Shown here piece after piece: positions 17,239-27,475 of a stretch of 64,000 nucleotides of DNA. Under the pieces are notes generated by a model. It worked only from the letters and a program-made list of their open reading frames with translations. It had not been told where the DNA came from and did not search any database. This stretch comes from Mangrovivirga cuniculi (GTDB lineage: Bacteria > Bacteroidota > Bacteroidia > Cytophagales > Cyclobacteriaceae). The DNA lies in contig NZ_CP028923.1 of NCBI RefSeq assembly GCF_005166025.1, positions 4,466,001-4,530,000 on the forward strand, given 5' to 3'. The translations under genes and the position numbers were made by a program. Position 1 is the first letter of the stretch, and each line of letters starts with the position of its first letter.

Positions 17239-18654
17239 TTAAAACTGGAAATAAATAAACTGTTTACCGGTGGTCTGAACGATAAAAAGTCCAAATATCA
17301 TAATACCCCATATCAGGGTTACAAACCATCGGGGACTTGACTCGATTACTCCGACTAGGGATTTATTTCTCATTGCATAATGGCCAGCAAAAACCAATGT
17401 CATCAACCCGAAAACAAAGACCATACTCGAAGTCCATAAAAGAGGTTTTCCTTCATTAATAAAAAACATCGATCCTAATAAGTTGATTGCCATTTCGAAA
17501 TCCTGTGCCCGGAAAAACACCCAGGTTATGTTTACACATTGAAAAGTCAGGAAAGCCAGAAATACATTTAATAAGATATTCGATGATTTAATCGATACCT
17601 TATCTTTTAGAAGTCTTTCTATAATCAGATAAAACCCATGTAAAAACCCCCAGAAAATAAAAGTCCAGCCTGCTCCATGCCAAAGACCTCCAAGTAACAT
17701 CGTCAACATCAAATTCACATAAGTTCTGCTCAATGTTCCTCGATTTCCTCCTAATGGAATATACAGGTAATCCCTTAACCAACTTGATAAGGTAATATGC
17801 CATCTGCCCCATAGATCAGAAAACCCAATCGCTCCATAGGGATACCTGAAGTTATCAGGCAATTTAAATCCAAGTGTAAGGGCAATACCGATAGCACAAA
17901 GAGAATATCCTGCAAAATCAAAGAATATCTGACCTGAAAATGCAAGTACTCCTGCCCAGGCATCTATTGCCGGTAAATTACCATCGGTGCCAAAAACACG
18001 ATCTGAAACAGGCGCAAATAATGAATCTGCAAAGACGGTCTTTTCAAAAAGCCCGATAGAAAGTAATAACATTCCGAGAACAAACTGATTCTGACTGGCT
18101 TTCTTTGGTTCGTAATATTGTGGAATCAATTCGCCTGACCTGACGATAGGTCCCGCGACGAGCTGCGGAAAAAACGTAACATATAAAGCAAAATCTAAAA
18201 ATGTCTTCGCCGGTTTTATCCTGTCCCGATACATGTCAATGGTATACGACATAGTCTGGAAAGTATAAAAAGATATTCCCATCGGCAGAATAATATCAAA
18301 TTCCGGAGGAACATATTCTATTCCGAACAGGCTAACAAAATCAATGAAATTATTCAAAAGAAACTCGCCATATTTAAAGAATCCCAGAAAGCCCAGGTTC
18401 ACACAAATACTGAGTAGCAGCCACAATTTCTTTCTGGCTTTATCCGATAATTTGTAAAGCTTATTGCCGGCTGTCCAGTCTACCAAAGTTGAAATCCACA
18501 ATAATAAAATTAAAGGAGGGTTCCATAGACCATAAAACACATAGCTGGCAAGTAGCAGCATGATCTTTTTCCCCTTCCATCCAAGTAAAGGAGCGTAATA
18601 CAAGATCAGGATTACGATAAAAAATAATATAAAACCGAGGGTGTTAAAAAGCAT
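17239..18654 (-). CDS. MBOAT family O-acyltransferase (AlgI/DltB-like)
   Basis: A multispanning membrane enzyme that moves acyl groups, usually acetyl, across or onto envelope polysaccharides. The 471-residue length and ~11 hydrophobic segments fit the AlgI type. Family signatures are FFPQLVAGPIVR, FSDLWGRWHITLSSWLRDYLY with His286, and LGGLWHGAGWTFIFWGFLHG with the catalytic-type His326. It begins 4 bp after the SGNH-like gene at 18659, with which it surely forms an operon. This pair is the usual acyl-transfer membrane unit plus secreted transferase. The acceptor glycan is unknown. Confidence 0.9.
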   Translation of the reverse strand: MLFNTLGFILFFIVILILYYAPLLGWKGKKIMLLLASYVFYGLWNPPLILLLWISTLVDWTAGNKLYKLSDKARKKLWLLLSICVNLGFLGFFKYGEFLLNNFIDFVSLFGIEYVPPEFDIILPMGISFYTFQTMSYTIDMYRDRIKPAKTFLDFALYVTFFPQLVAGPIVRSGELIPQYYEPKKASQNQFVLGMLLLSIGLFEKTVFADSLFAPVSDRVFGTDGNLPAIDAWAGVLAFSGQIFFDFAGYSLCAIGIALTLGFKLPDNFRYPYGAIGFSDLWGRWHITLSSWLRDYLYIPLGGNRGTLSRTYVNLMLTMLLGGLWHGAGWTFIFWGFLHGFYLIIERLLKDKVSIKSSNILLNVFLAFLTFQCVNITWVFFRAQDFEMAINLLGSMFFINEGKPLLWTSSMVFVFGLMTLVFAGHYAMRNKSLVGVIESSPRWFVTLIWGIMIFGLFIVQTTGKQFIYFQF

Positions 18655-18658
18655 AACC

Positions 18659-19663
18659 TTAATTTTTTATTAAACCATCTTCCTTAAGCTTCCTCACCAG
18701 AAACAGGGTAAACAATTTTTGATCTTTTTTATTAAAATGTGACCATTCCGGAGGATCAAAGTATTTTATTTCCTCGTAATCCATAAAATGATATCCCTGG
18801 CTATTTGTTCTTTTTAATAACTCATCCCAGTATTTTTCACGGGGAATCATATTCATATTTTCATAATAAATGCCTGTCACTGTTGGCCTGATAAATGCTA
18901 CCTTCCCACCTCTTTTTTTAAAATTTTTGATCTTTTTGACATATTGATCGATAGCTTCTTCCCGGGTAGAATCATAATTATATGGAACCTCACTATCAAA
19001 CAAGCTCCATATATTTTTTTGCATGTTTTGAAGAACTGTATCTACCTCAAACTGATCGGTCATGCTCGAATTTCTATATTCATCTACATCAATCATATGA
19101 GGCCATTCTAAGGGACCCCTGACGGAATCTCTGTTTCCAAATTGAACACTTTCCAATAAAGATCTCAGTGAATAATCTTCATTATTTACATAGGCTAACT
19201 GGTGATCAAACGGTTTGTACAGTATATGATTTAACTTTTGCGCGTATGTTTGCTTATTGTAATAATCCACAGATTTTTCTCTAACCTGTGAAGCCCACGG
19301 ATGATTTTTAGGAAGGAAAAATATTCCAGGCGCCACACCTATAACTAAAAGGCCATTAAATTCACTATTATCGACTATATCTTCTAAAATTGGATAGGGA
19401 GAGGAACCAGGAAGTGCTAGTTGTAAGGGTCTTCTGCCTGTCAAAGAATCCCATAAATGTATATTAATATCCTGATGTGCCCTGGATGAACCGATGATTA
19501 CCACATCATCCTGATCCAGGTTATTCAATTTCCTTCTTTGATCTGCCCACAGATCTTCGTTATCATCATATCTGGGATTATCAACACTTCTAAAATAGAG
19601 TTCATATCCGGTCAGCAAAATAAACCCGATAAGTAAGGCGAATAGTAAGTTGGTGTATTTCAA
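18659..19663 (-). CDS. SGNH-like partner of the MBOAT acyltransferase
   Basis: A 334-residue protein with one N-terminal membrane anchor (residues 4-22) and an extracytoplasmic domain. VVIIGSSRAHQDINI carries the Ser of an SGNH-type block I, and DPPEWSHFN near the C-terminus supplies a possible Asp/His pair. It probably completes acyl transfer to a polysaccharide outside the cytoplasm, using acyl groups handed over by the MBOAT protein encoded 4 bp downstream. Similarity to AlgJ/AlgX-type proteins is by layout and motif only. Confidence 0.7.
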   Translation of the reverse strand: MKYTNLLFALLIGFILLTGYELYFRSVDNPRYDDNEDLWADQRRKLNNLDQDDVVIIGSSRAHQDINIHLWDSLTGRRPLQLALPGSSPYPILEDIVDNSEFNGLLVIGVAPGIFFLPKNHPWASQVREKSVDYYNKQTYAQKLNHILYKPFDHQLAYVNNEDYSLRSLLESVQFGNRDSVRGPLEWPHMIDVDEYRNSSMTDQFEVDTVLQNMQKNIWSLFDSEVPYNYDSTREEAIDQYVKKIKNFKKRGGKVAFIRPTVTGIYYENMNMIPREKYWDELLKRTNSQGYHFMDYEEIKYFDPPEWSHFNKKDQKLFTLFLVRKLKEDGLIKN

Positions 19664-19826
19664 GGCTCAAAAATTTCATTCAATATAGGGAAAAATATAA
19701 ATAATTAAAATATATCTTAAAATAATACACAAATACAGCTGTATATAGCGATTAACCTAATCATAACAATTCCTTTAATCACAGAATAAATTTAATAGTT
19801 ACTTTAGCCGAAAATCATCAACCAAA

Positions 19827-21562
19827 ATGAAAGACAATAAAAAAGAAATCCTCAAAAAACTTAGCCGACGTAAATTTTTAAGAAACACAGTGATGGCAAC
19901 TGCCGGCCTGGCAATCGCTCCATCAGCTATAATAAGTTGCAAGGATGAAAATGATCCTTTCGTGCCAGATGGTGAATATGGTTTTTTTGAAGGCGTTGCA
20001 AGTTTTGACCCTGAAACTGACCGGGTAATTTTATGGTCACGTTATACTCCTGCATCCAATGAAAAGCATCCTAAAATAGTATTAGAGGTCTCAAAAGAAG
20101 AAAACTTCAATAATCTTGTAGCTGCACAGGAAGTATCAATTGATAGCAGCAGTGATAACACACTTTTTGTGGATCTCAAAAACCTTGAATCTAATACGAC
20201 CTATTACTACAGATTTACCAGTGTCAAAACCAGGAAAGTTTCACATACCGGCATCACAAAAACACTACCTAAATCTGGTGAATCAAATCAGGTAAGCCTG
20301 GCTGTAGTATCATGTGCAAATTTTCAGGCTGGTTTATTTAATACATATGGAGCAGTAAATAATTCCGAAGCGGACATCGTTATCCATTTGGGTGACTACA
20401 TTTACGAATACGGCCAGGGCGGATATGGAACATCAGAATTAACATCGGTTTTAGGTCGTCAGCATTCTCCTGAAGGTGAAATCGTTTCTATAGATGATTA
20501 CAGACAACGATACAGACAATACCGAAGAGACCCACAGCTTCAGGAGCTGCATCGAACGAGGCCCTTTATCTGTGTTTGGGATGACCACGAAATAACAAAT
20601 GATGCATATGTAGATGGTGCTGAAAACCACCAGCCTGATGAAGGAGATTATCAAACAAGAAAATTAAATGCGATTCAGGTTTGGCATGAATACCTTCCCG
20701 CCAGGGTAAATGACAATGCCAAGATCTACAGAAATTTTAATATTGCAGGAATCATCAACCTGATCATGCTTGATACCAGAATAGCAGGTCGTGAAAAACA
20801 GCTGGATTATTCAAATTACTTTACTTCAAAAGGATTTGATCAGAACGCTTTTGCAGCTGATTGGCTAAATCCGGAAAGAACTCTATTAGGTCCGGAACAG
20901 CTCAACTGGCTAAGTGGAACACTTGCAAGTAGCAATACCAAATGGCAGGTTCTTGGAAGCCAGGTATTGATGGGGAAATACTATATACCTGCTGAATTAT
21001 TAACCATCACCGCTCAAATTGCAAGTGGCGGAGCTACTCAAGAGACTCTCCAACTTTATAATAAGACAGTTACTGAATTGGTAACTATCAAATCCAGATT
21101 AGCTCAGGGTGATCCTACCGTATCGACTGAAGAAAAAGCTCGTGTTGAAACCGTTTTACCTTATAATCTCGATGCATGGGATGGTTATCCTGTAGAAAGA
21201 GAAAAGGTATATGCTGCAGCAAATGGTAAAAACTTGTATCACTAGCAGGTGACACTCACAATGCCTGGTATTCAAAATTAACCGACCAGGCTAACAACAA
21301 TATAGGAACCGAATTTGCCACTTCTTCAGTTTCATCACCTGGTTTTGAAGGTATTTTTGGAGACGATCCGGAAGTAATTGCTGGTTTTGAACAAGCAAAC
21401 ACAATACTCATTGATGACCTGATCTATACTGATGCATCAAGGAGAGGTTTTCTTTTAGTAAAATTTGATCAATCTTCTGCGTCTGCAGATTGGAGATTTA
21501 TTAATACCTTAGCTACTGAAGACAGCACAGCTTCCTCAGGGAATAATACTGTTATATCATAA
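19827..21562 (+). pseudogene. phoD: Alkaline phosphatase D (PhoD), frameshifted
   Basis: Secreted phosphodiesterase/alkaline phosphatase. The N-terminus has a twin-arginine motif (SRRKFL) and a lipobox ending at Cys38. The catalytic domain shows FEGVASFDPETDRVILWSRY, VIHLGDYIYEYG and VWDDHEITND. The first frame stops at 21245, but the -1 frame continues exactly where needed with LVSLAGDTHNAWYSKL and runs to the stop at 21560-21562. The break lies at a run of five A (21228-21232); a sixth A would restore GKKLVSLAGDTHNAW. This could be a sequencing error or a recent mutation. Restored length is about 578 residues. Confidence 0.85.
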
Positions 21563-21569
21563 TATGTAT

Positions 21570-21605
21570 TTAAAAAAGCCGGCAAAACATGCCGGCTTAG
21601 TTAAC
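21570..21605 (-). terminator. Intrinsic terminator, possibly bidirectional
   Basis: A 9-bp perfect stem AAGCCGGCA / TGCCGGCTT (21576-21584 and 21590-21598). On the minus strand it ends in a T-run, but it lies downstream of the PepSY gene's stop (21619), so it terminates that gene. On the plus strand it follows phoD by 13 bp with a weaker tail. Confidence 0.8.
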
Positions 21606-21618
21606 TAATATCTTAATA

Positions 21619-22371
21619 CTATTTTTTCAATTTCTTAATTGTTCGTGAGGACATCACGTAAAGTACAAATCCACTAGCTACTGTAAATAATCCGAAGACA
21701 GAAAACAACTTCAATAACCAGTTATTAAAATTATCTCTTCCTGCATAATCCATCGTATGAAACATCCAGAGAAAATCGAAGACCCTCCATTGATCATGCC
21801 TGATCGTTTGAAAAGTTCCTAATTCAGGACTAACATATACAGTACAATCCGGATCATCAAAATCTACTGCCCAGACAGGCAATCGTCTCCCTCTATACTC
21901 ATGATGATCGCCTACTGCTGATAATAAAGTAACATTATTAAGTTTCGCCGGGGAAACTAGTTGTTCAGATGCTACTTGTACCGCCATATTTTCTTCCAAT
22001 GGTTTCCTTAACTCTCCGGTATTGGCATTGACAAGCTTAAAGTTGACATTTACTTTAGATTCTGATTCGTTTTTAGAATAATAACCGATCTGGTAAAATT
22101 GTTGATCAATGATTCTTATCAATCTAAAACTAAATATAGAATCAAAAGGATCAACAGAATTTACTTTTTCAAAAGCACTATCCGGAGAAATCATCCCTTG
22201 TTGAAATTTTAGGGCTGGAATTTCTTTTCTCATATGATCGCCGTGTACATCATCGATATTATTCCAGCTAAAATATAATCCACTGATCGTCCATCCGATA
22301 AATTGTATTCCTATAAACAGACCAAGATACCTGTGCAGCTTCCTGGCATAAAATTGTTTGTTTCTTTTCAT
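21619..22371 (-). CDS. PepSY-associated TM helix domain protein
   Basis: An inner-membrane protein of about 250 residues with PepSY-type topology: an N-terminal helix (HRYLGLFIGIQFIGWTISGLYFSW), a periplasmic region containing the PepSY-like segment, and a C-terminal helix (LFSVFGLFTVASGFVLYVM). Such proteins often accompany iron-siderophore uptake or act as ferric reductases, but no such gene adjoins it here. I start it at ATG 22371 (MKRNKQFYARKLHRYLG). A longer frame from a TTG at 22395 has no support and would run into the terminator of the previous gene. Confidence 0.75.
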   Translation of the reverse strand: MKRNKQFYARKLHRYLGLFIGIQFIGWTISGLYFSWNNIDDVHGDHMRKEIPALKFQQGMISPDSAFEKVNSVDPFDSIFSFRLIRIIDQQFYQIGYYSKNESESKVNVNFKLVNANTGELRKPLEENMAVQVASEQLVSPAKLNNVTLLSAVGDHHEYRGRRLPVWAVDFDDPDCTVYVSPELGTFQTIRHDQWRVFDFLWMFHTMDYAGRDNFNNWLLKLFSVFGLFTVASGFVLYVMSSRTIKKLKK

Positions 22372-22400
22372 TGGGCTCAAAAAATAACATGACAAAAATA

Positions 22401-22428
22401 AAAAAAGACGGATGATTAATCCGCCTTT
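22401..22428 (-). terminator. Intrinsic terminator after the giant ATPase gene
   Basis: On the minus strand the hairpin GGCGGAT-TAATC-ATCCGTC (22425-22407) is followed by seven T and further T-rich sequence. It lies about 40 bp after the stop at 22469 and should end the five-gene PspA/flotillin operon. Confidence 0.78.
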
Positions 22429-22468
22429 GTAATATTATCGTTTTTTTTAAACTAAAAGAAAGAAGGAA

Positions 22469-25400
22469 TTATTCAGTATCCTTATTATTACTTAAAACAT
22501 CCCTGATACCAATTAATCCTTTTGTTAACTCTTCAACCTGTCCGAGCATCTGGCCCATCTGGTTACCCGAACCATATCCTTTGATCTTTTGTTGCTTGAC
22601 AAATAATTCCTTGATATGATTCCATCTTTCCAAATCAGAATTTAAGAGTTCATTATTGAGCTCTTTTAATTTTAGCAAATTAGCTTCTGCTCCTACAGTT
22701 AAAGTCTGAGCTTCATTTTCATAATGACTGTCAACCAGCACTTTTAATTCCGAGTCATTCATCACAGAAAATACTTTTTCAGCAATTTTATTCATATCCC
22801 GATATGATCCCTGCAATTTAAATGGAGGCTCAGTACGATATTCATCAGCTTGTCCAGCAGAACGAATATACTCCATATTAACTTTCAGGATTACATCCCT
22901 CACTTCAAATAATTTTTTAAAAACCGATATATATTCCTTTATCTCTGCCTGAGAATGGTTAGTCTCAAACTGAGCTCCTTCTATAGAATCTCTCTCTGCA
23001 GCTGAAACAAGTGTATAAACATCTTCTAAACTTTTCCCGGCAAGTTTATTAAGCACAGGATTAGAGGTTATGCAATTTTCGATGTAGCTCAATTTAAAGG
23101 CTTGATCTGAATCCCCGATAATATCACCCAGATTATAGACGTCAGCCCGGTTGGCTAACATATCTGGTATTTGAAATTTCTCACCACTTTCAGTATAGGG
23201 GTTTCCAGCCATTACAACTGAAACTTTTTTACCCCTAAAGTCATATGTTTTACTTTTACCTTTGTAAACACCCTCGATTTTACGCTGACCATCACAAAGA
23301 GATATAAATTTCTGAAGGAATTCCGGATTACAATGCTGGATATCATCGAGATAAATCATCACATTATCTCCCATTTCAAACGCAAGATTCAGCTTTTTCA
23401 GTTCTTCTCGTGCTGCTGCATTCGTTGCTTCACCCGGATCCACTGATGTTACGGAATGACCAATGGCCGGCCCGTTTATTTTCATAAAAATAACTCCAAG
23501 CCTGTTTGCTATATATTCCATCAAGGTAGTTTTACCATATCCGGGAGGAGAAATCAGAAGTAACATCCCCATTAAATCCGTACGCTTCGATGCACCGGTT
23601 TCACCAATTTGCTTTGCCAGGTTTGCTCCGATCATTGGAAGGTAAACCACATTAATTAATTTATTTCTAACAAACGAAGACATCACCTTTGGCTTAAATT
23701 CCTCAAACCTGAGATCTTCATTAAATTCTTCGATCAGCTGCCGCTTAATTTCATGAAATTGTCTGAACTGAGGGACGACTTCTTCCTCATATTTAGTCAT
23801 TCTATCAATGAACCTATTAAAATTCAATTGATAAACACCATCATTAATTTTCGGATGTGAGCCCTGAAACCCTTCTAAATTTTCAATCAAAGGAACATTT
23901 ATTGTTCTTTCAGATTTTTTACCCGACAAAATGATCAGTGACGCTTCATCAATAAAATCCTCCTGGCTTAAATTATCTGAATTATCCACATATGCTTCAA
24001 TCCATTTTCTAATTAAGGCAAACCTGTCTGAAGTTTTCTTTACGCTATTAACAGATTGCTTAAAACGAGCATCAACCTTTCTCTTTTTTAAATATTTTTT
24101 AAAATCCTCGCATAAGGTAAATGCATCATAAGAAATGATAAACTCATTCTGATCTTTGATTTCATAAAACAAGTATTCTGAAACAGACTTCAGTGGAAAA
24201 TCTTCGAATTCTTCAGGTAGTTTATCAGAAAGAAGCTGTTTTAATTCCTCTATAACCTGTTGATATTCCTTCAGATCAGGAAAAACTTCAATAATGATCC
24301 CAAGCCCTTTTATTCGGGTATCAAGAGTGGATTTTAAATCGTCATCAATTGAATACTCCCAAAAATATCTAGCTGCAGCCCTGGATTTAGAAGAATAGCA
24401 CAGCAATCCACCGGAACGATTAAACTTTAAAATAGAATTCAGGATCAGAGCAGCGTCTGAATCATGTATTCCCTTTACGTAGCCCTCCTCATAGCGAGTG
24501 GCCATGAACTTATTCACTAAGTCATTTAGTTGAGCGATAGTGTATTTCGTCAAATCATCCAGCGATAACTCTTCATCAACATCTCTAAGATTTCCAGCTC
24601 TTCCTTCTTTAAATATTTGATAGGCTAAAAATTCTGCTCTGTAAACCTGTTCGTTTTCGGAGATCAGAGATTGATTCCACACCTGTTTGCTTTCATTTAT
24701 CTTTTCATTGGTAATTTCCTCGTAAAGATTAGTACCTGTCAAATGAAAATATAAGCTATTATCTTTCGGAACAATAGTTATTTCAGGCTTTTGCGTATTG
24801 ACAGAGAACTTGTAATTACCAAACTTAATTATATCTTTTCCCTGCTCGAATAATTCAGTTTTATCTCTCAGTTGCCTGATTGCATCCTCTTTGAGCGATT
24901 TCAGTCTGCTTTGAACATCATCAGATTTTACAGTATCTCCTAATTCAGAAAGCTCAGCAATGATATTCCGAAGCTTTTCGATCATTAAATCTGAAGAAAA
25001 ATACCCATTGATTTCAGAGACCGAATTCATTCTTTCTGCCCTGCTTTTTGCAGCTCCTAAAATTCTGTCAGCCGACTGAACCAAAGAAGTAGTGCGCTTA
25101 TTTTTTGCTTCTACCAACTGTACTTTTCTGGACTCAAAAGCATTGTATATTTCTTCCCTTTTTTCGGATATTTTTTCTATGAATTCATTAAACTCAACAA
25201 ACTTTCCTTCAAGTTCCTCGAGTTGGATCATCAATTTAGCAAGGTATTCATCGCATTTTTTAGGAGTATCAGAAAGATCCAGATAATTGGTTACTCCCTG
25301 CTCTACCAATTTAATTTGAGCAACGAACTCAGCTTTTCCTTCCACGAGCATCATTGCTCTCTTTTTCTTCTTAAAATTCGACCTGATCTTGTTAAGATTT

Positions 25401-27388
25401 GAAAAAAGTGCTGAGATATTTTCAATGATCTGTGTAGTCTTGGTTGGATCAGAGATTTTTAAATTACCAACAATGTCAATAAGCATTTCAAGTCCTTTGG
25501 CAATTCTTTCACTCTCTTTGTCCAGCTCCTCAATATCAATTACCTTTTCTACTTTTTCAAGATCATCCTCAAGCTGATTAACCTTCGATTTATAATCATC
25601 TAATGAATCTTCCCGAAGTAAAAACCTGACACAACTATCTGAATATCTTAAACTTTCTTCCTTAAGCAACTCCTCATACTTTTCGACTTTCTCTACATCA
25701 ACGTACCTGAGTGATTTAAGAGATTCGGTTTCACCTCTTAACTCCCTCAAAGATGTGAGATTTTTGACATACTGATCGAGCGACTTATGGGTAGTAAGAT
25801 TAATTTTCTTTAGCAATTCATCCACCCTTCCGAATACATTATCAAGTTGCTGATTTGTATTTTTTCTAATCTGAACTACCTTATCATACTCATCGATCGC
25901 TGAAGATGCGACTTCTTTGATCTCCAGAAGAAATTTTGCTGCATTGTATGCTTCTTCATGCCCAAGCCAGTGATAGCTATCAATAATATCTGTAGCCATC
26001 TTATTAAGATCATCATAAAGATTTTTATAATTTTCACCTTTCTGAACCAAAGTAATGATCTCGTTACATTCGGCCATGGCTTTAACAATTTCTTTATTCC
26101 CGACTTTGAATAAAAACGAATCACTTTGGGCTGATTCAACCTGGAAATCAGGACCGGTAAAAGGTGTTTGCCAGATCTTAGTTGAGTGGTGTTTTTTTGG
26201 TTCATCATCTGCATTAAAATAACACAGTTCCCCGTTTTGAAAGAGAGCATACCCATGACAAACGATTGGGTTTTCAACTTTTTGCTTTATGATATTATAA
26301 GGTAGCAAAAGATATAGACCACTTTGCCTGTTGTAATAAACATATAGATAATCTTCTCCATTAGGTGATGAAATAGTTTTCTCAAACACCATGTGTTCCA
26401 GGTCATTATCAAATAATTTAAAATCCCCATTTTGAAGATAATATCCATTAGAAAAGATGATTCCCTGGTCATCCGGAAGCAATATACATGACTCTGAAAT
26501 TGCATTTATACGACGTGCTTCCTGTAATTTGCTATTGTAGACTATATATCGATGTTGATTTTCCTGGTAAGGCCTTATTTTTAGCAAAATCAAATTACCT
26601 AAAATAGCATAATTGACATCTGCATCATCGAGAGTTTGATCAGGATTATCAACCTCCTCGCTGTATATCCCACGGCCCGTATCAGTATTATCCTCCACTT
26701 TGATTGTGAGATCTCCTCCTGTTGTTTCGATAAAAATTTTATCTTCTACTGAAATATGAGGAAACTCCCCTTTCCTGTGATCGTCACGAGTCGTTCTTTT
26801 CCATTCAAAATCATGTTGAGGTGGGAATTCAAATTCGTGATCACTTCGATTATCGACATATTTCAATTCAGAACCATCGATTAACCATTTAAAAGTTTTT
26901 ATATCTGAAGAAAGCTTGCCGATTTTGAAAACCATGAATAAATACGGCCCAATGATCGCAAACTTTACAAAGCGGGTTTCTTTGTAATACTTATAGAGCT
27001 TATGAAAATCATCTTTGAATTGTTGATCTTCTATAATTGCTAAATCAGAAACAGGGAATGAATGGTCTACGTACTGATGCACACTAAATACATCGGATAA
27101 CTCGACTTGATTTTTTAATCCTAAGTGAACGTTATATCCAAAAATGAATTTATTCCCAACGGGAACCATATCCCATGGAATACAATTATGTTCTGTGGTA
27201 ATTCGATCTGTTCCAATTAACGATGTTTCAATGGATCCAAATACACTTTTCCTCTGACCATCAAGTTTTTTCTGCGTATCTATTAAATCCCGGGTACTCG
27301 ACTGAAGCCTGTTTTTTAAAACTTCATAAGTTCCGTTTTCCAGAGTTTCTGATTGATCGATATTTGAAGCTGTCTTTTCTTCAGACAT
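22469..27388 (-). CDS. Giant AAA+ ATPase, DUF3686-type (annotated elsewhere as 'DNA repair ATPase')
   Basis: A 1639-residue cytoplasmic protein. Residues ~1-450 form a beta-rich region. Residues ~450-900 are long coiled coils. Residues ~1270-1420 are an AAA+ module with Walker A LLISPPGYGKTTLM (around residue 1282), Walker B NVMIYLDDIQH, and VSVVMAGNPYTESGEKFQIPDML-type sensor residues. The family is often labelled a DNA repair ATPase, without mechanistic proof that I know of. Its place as last gene after YbjN/YjfI-like, PspA, YqiJ-like and flotillin genes points to envelope maintenance instead. It starts 87 bp after the flotillin gene and is followed by a clear terminator. Confidence 0.82.
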   Translation of the reverse strand: MSEEKTASNIDQSETLENGTYEVLKNRLQSSTRDLIDTQKKLDGQRKSVFGSIETSLIGTDRITTEHNCIPWDMVPVGNKFIFGYNVHLGLKNQVELSDVFSVHQYVDHSFPVSDLAIIEDQQFKDDFHKLYKYYKETRFVKFAIIGPYLFMVFKIGKLSSDIKTFKWLIDGSELKYVDNRSDHEFEFPPQHDFEWKRTTRDDHRKGEFPHISVEDKIFIETTGGDLTIKVEDNTDTGRGIYSEEVDNPDQTLDDADVNYAILGNLILLKIRPYQENQHRYIVYNSKLQEARRINAISESCILLPDDQGIIFSNGYYLQNGDFKLFDNDLEHMVFEKTISSPNGEDYLYVYYNRQSGLYLLLPYNIIKQKVENPIVCHGYALFQNGELCYFNADDEPKKHHSTKIWQTPFTGPDFQVESAQSDSFLFKVGNKEIVKAMAECNEIITLVQKGENYKNLYDDLNKMATDIIDSYHWLGHEEAYNAAKFLLEIKEVASSAIDEYDKVVQIRKNTNQQLDNVFGRVDELLKKINLTTHKSLDQYVKNLTSLRELRGETESLKSLRYVDVEKVEKYEELLKEESLRYSDSCVRFLLREDSLDDYKSKVNQLEDDLEKVEKVIDIEELDKESERIAKGLEMLIDIVGNLKISDPTKTTQIIENISALFSNLNKIRSNFKKKKRAMMLVEGKAEFVAQIKLVEQGVTNYLDLSDTPKKCDEYLAKLMIQLEELEGKFVEFNEFIEKISEKREEIYNAFESRKVQLVEAKNKRTTSLVQSADRILGAAKSRAERMNSVSEINGYFSSDLMIEKLRNIIAELSELGDTVKSDDVQSRLKSLKEDAIRQLRDKTELFEQGKDIIKFGNYKFSVNTQKPEITIVPKDNSLYFHLTGTNLYEEITNEKINESKQVWNQSLISENEQVYRAEFLAYQIFKEGRAGNLRDVDEELSLDDLTKYTIAQLNDLVNKFMATRYEEGYVKGIHDSDAALILNSILKFNRSGGLLCYSSKSRAAARYFWEYSIDDDLKSTLDTRIKGLGIIIEVFPDLKEYQQVIEELKQLLSDKLPEEFEDFPLKSVSEYLFYEIKDQNEFIISYDAFTLCEDFKKYLKKRKVDARFKQSVNSVKKTSDRFALIRKWIEAYVDNSDNLSQEDFIDEASLIILSGKKSERTINVPLIENLEGFQGSHPKINDGVYQLNFNRFIDRMTKYEEEVVPQFRQFHEIKRQLIEEFNEDLRFEEFKPKVMSSFVRNKLINVVYLPMIGANLAKQIGETGASKRTDLMGMLLLISPPGYGKTTLMEYIANRLGVIFMKINGPAIGHSVTSVDPGEATNAAAREELKKLNLAFEMGDNVMIYLDDIQHCNPEFLQKFISLCDGQRKIEGVYKGKSKTYDFRGKKVSVVMAGNPYTESGEKFQIPDMLANRADVYNLGDIIGDSDQAFKLSYIENCITSNPVLNKLAGKSLEDVYTLVSAAERDSIEGAQFETNHSQAEIKEYISVFKKLFEVRDVILKVNMEYIRSAGQADEYRTEPPFKLQGSYRDMNKIAEKVFSVMNDSELKVLVDSHYENEAQTLTVGAEANLLKLKELNNELLNSDLERWNHIKELFVKQQKIKGYGSGNQMGQMLGQVEELTKGLIGIRDVLSNNKDTE

Positions 27389-27475
27389 AGGTAGTCAGTT
27401 AAGTTATTAGTTGAGGAGAATTGCAACCCGGAAATTCCCGGGTTGCAAAAAATTATTGTTGATTCAATAAGGCCT

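Noticed and set aside
21226-21235. Programmed frameshift in phoD
   Set aside because: The site does not form an X-XXY-YYZ heptamer in the reading frame; a missing A in the A5 run explains it more simply.
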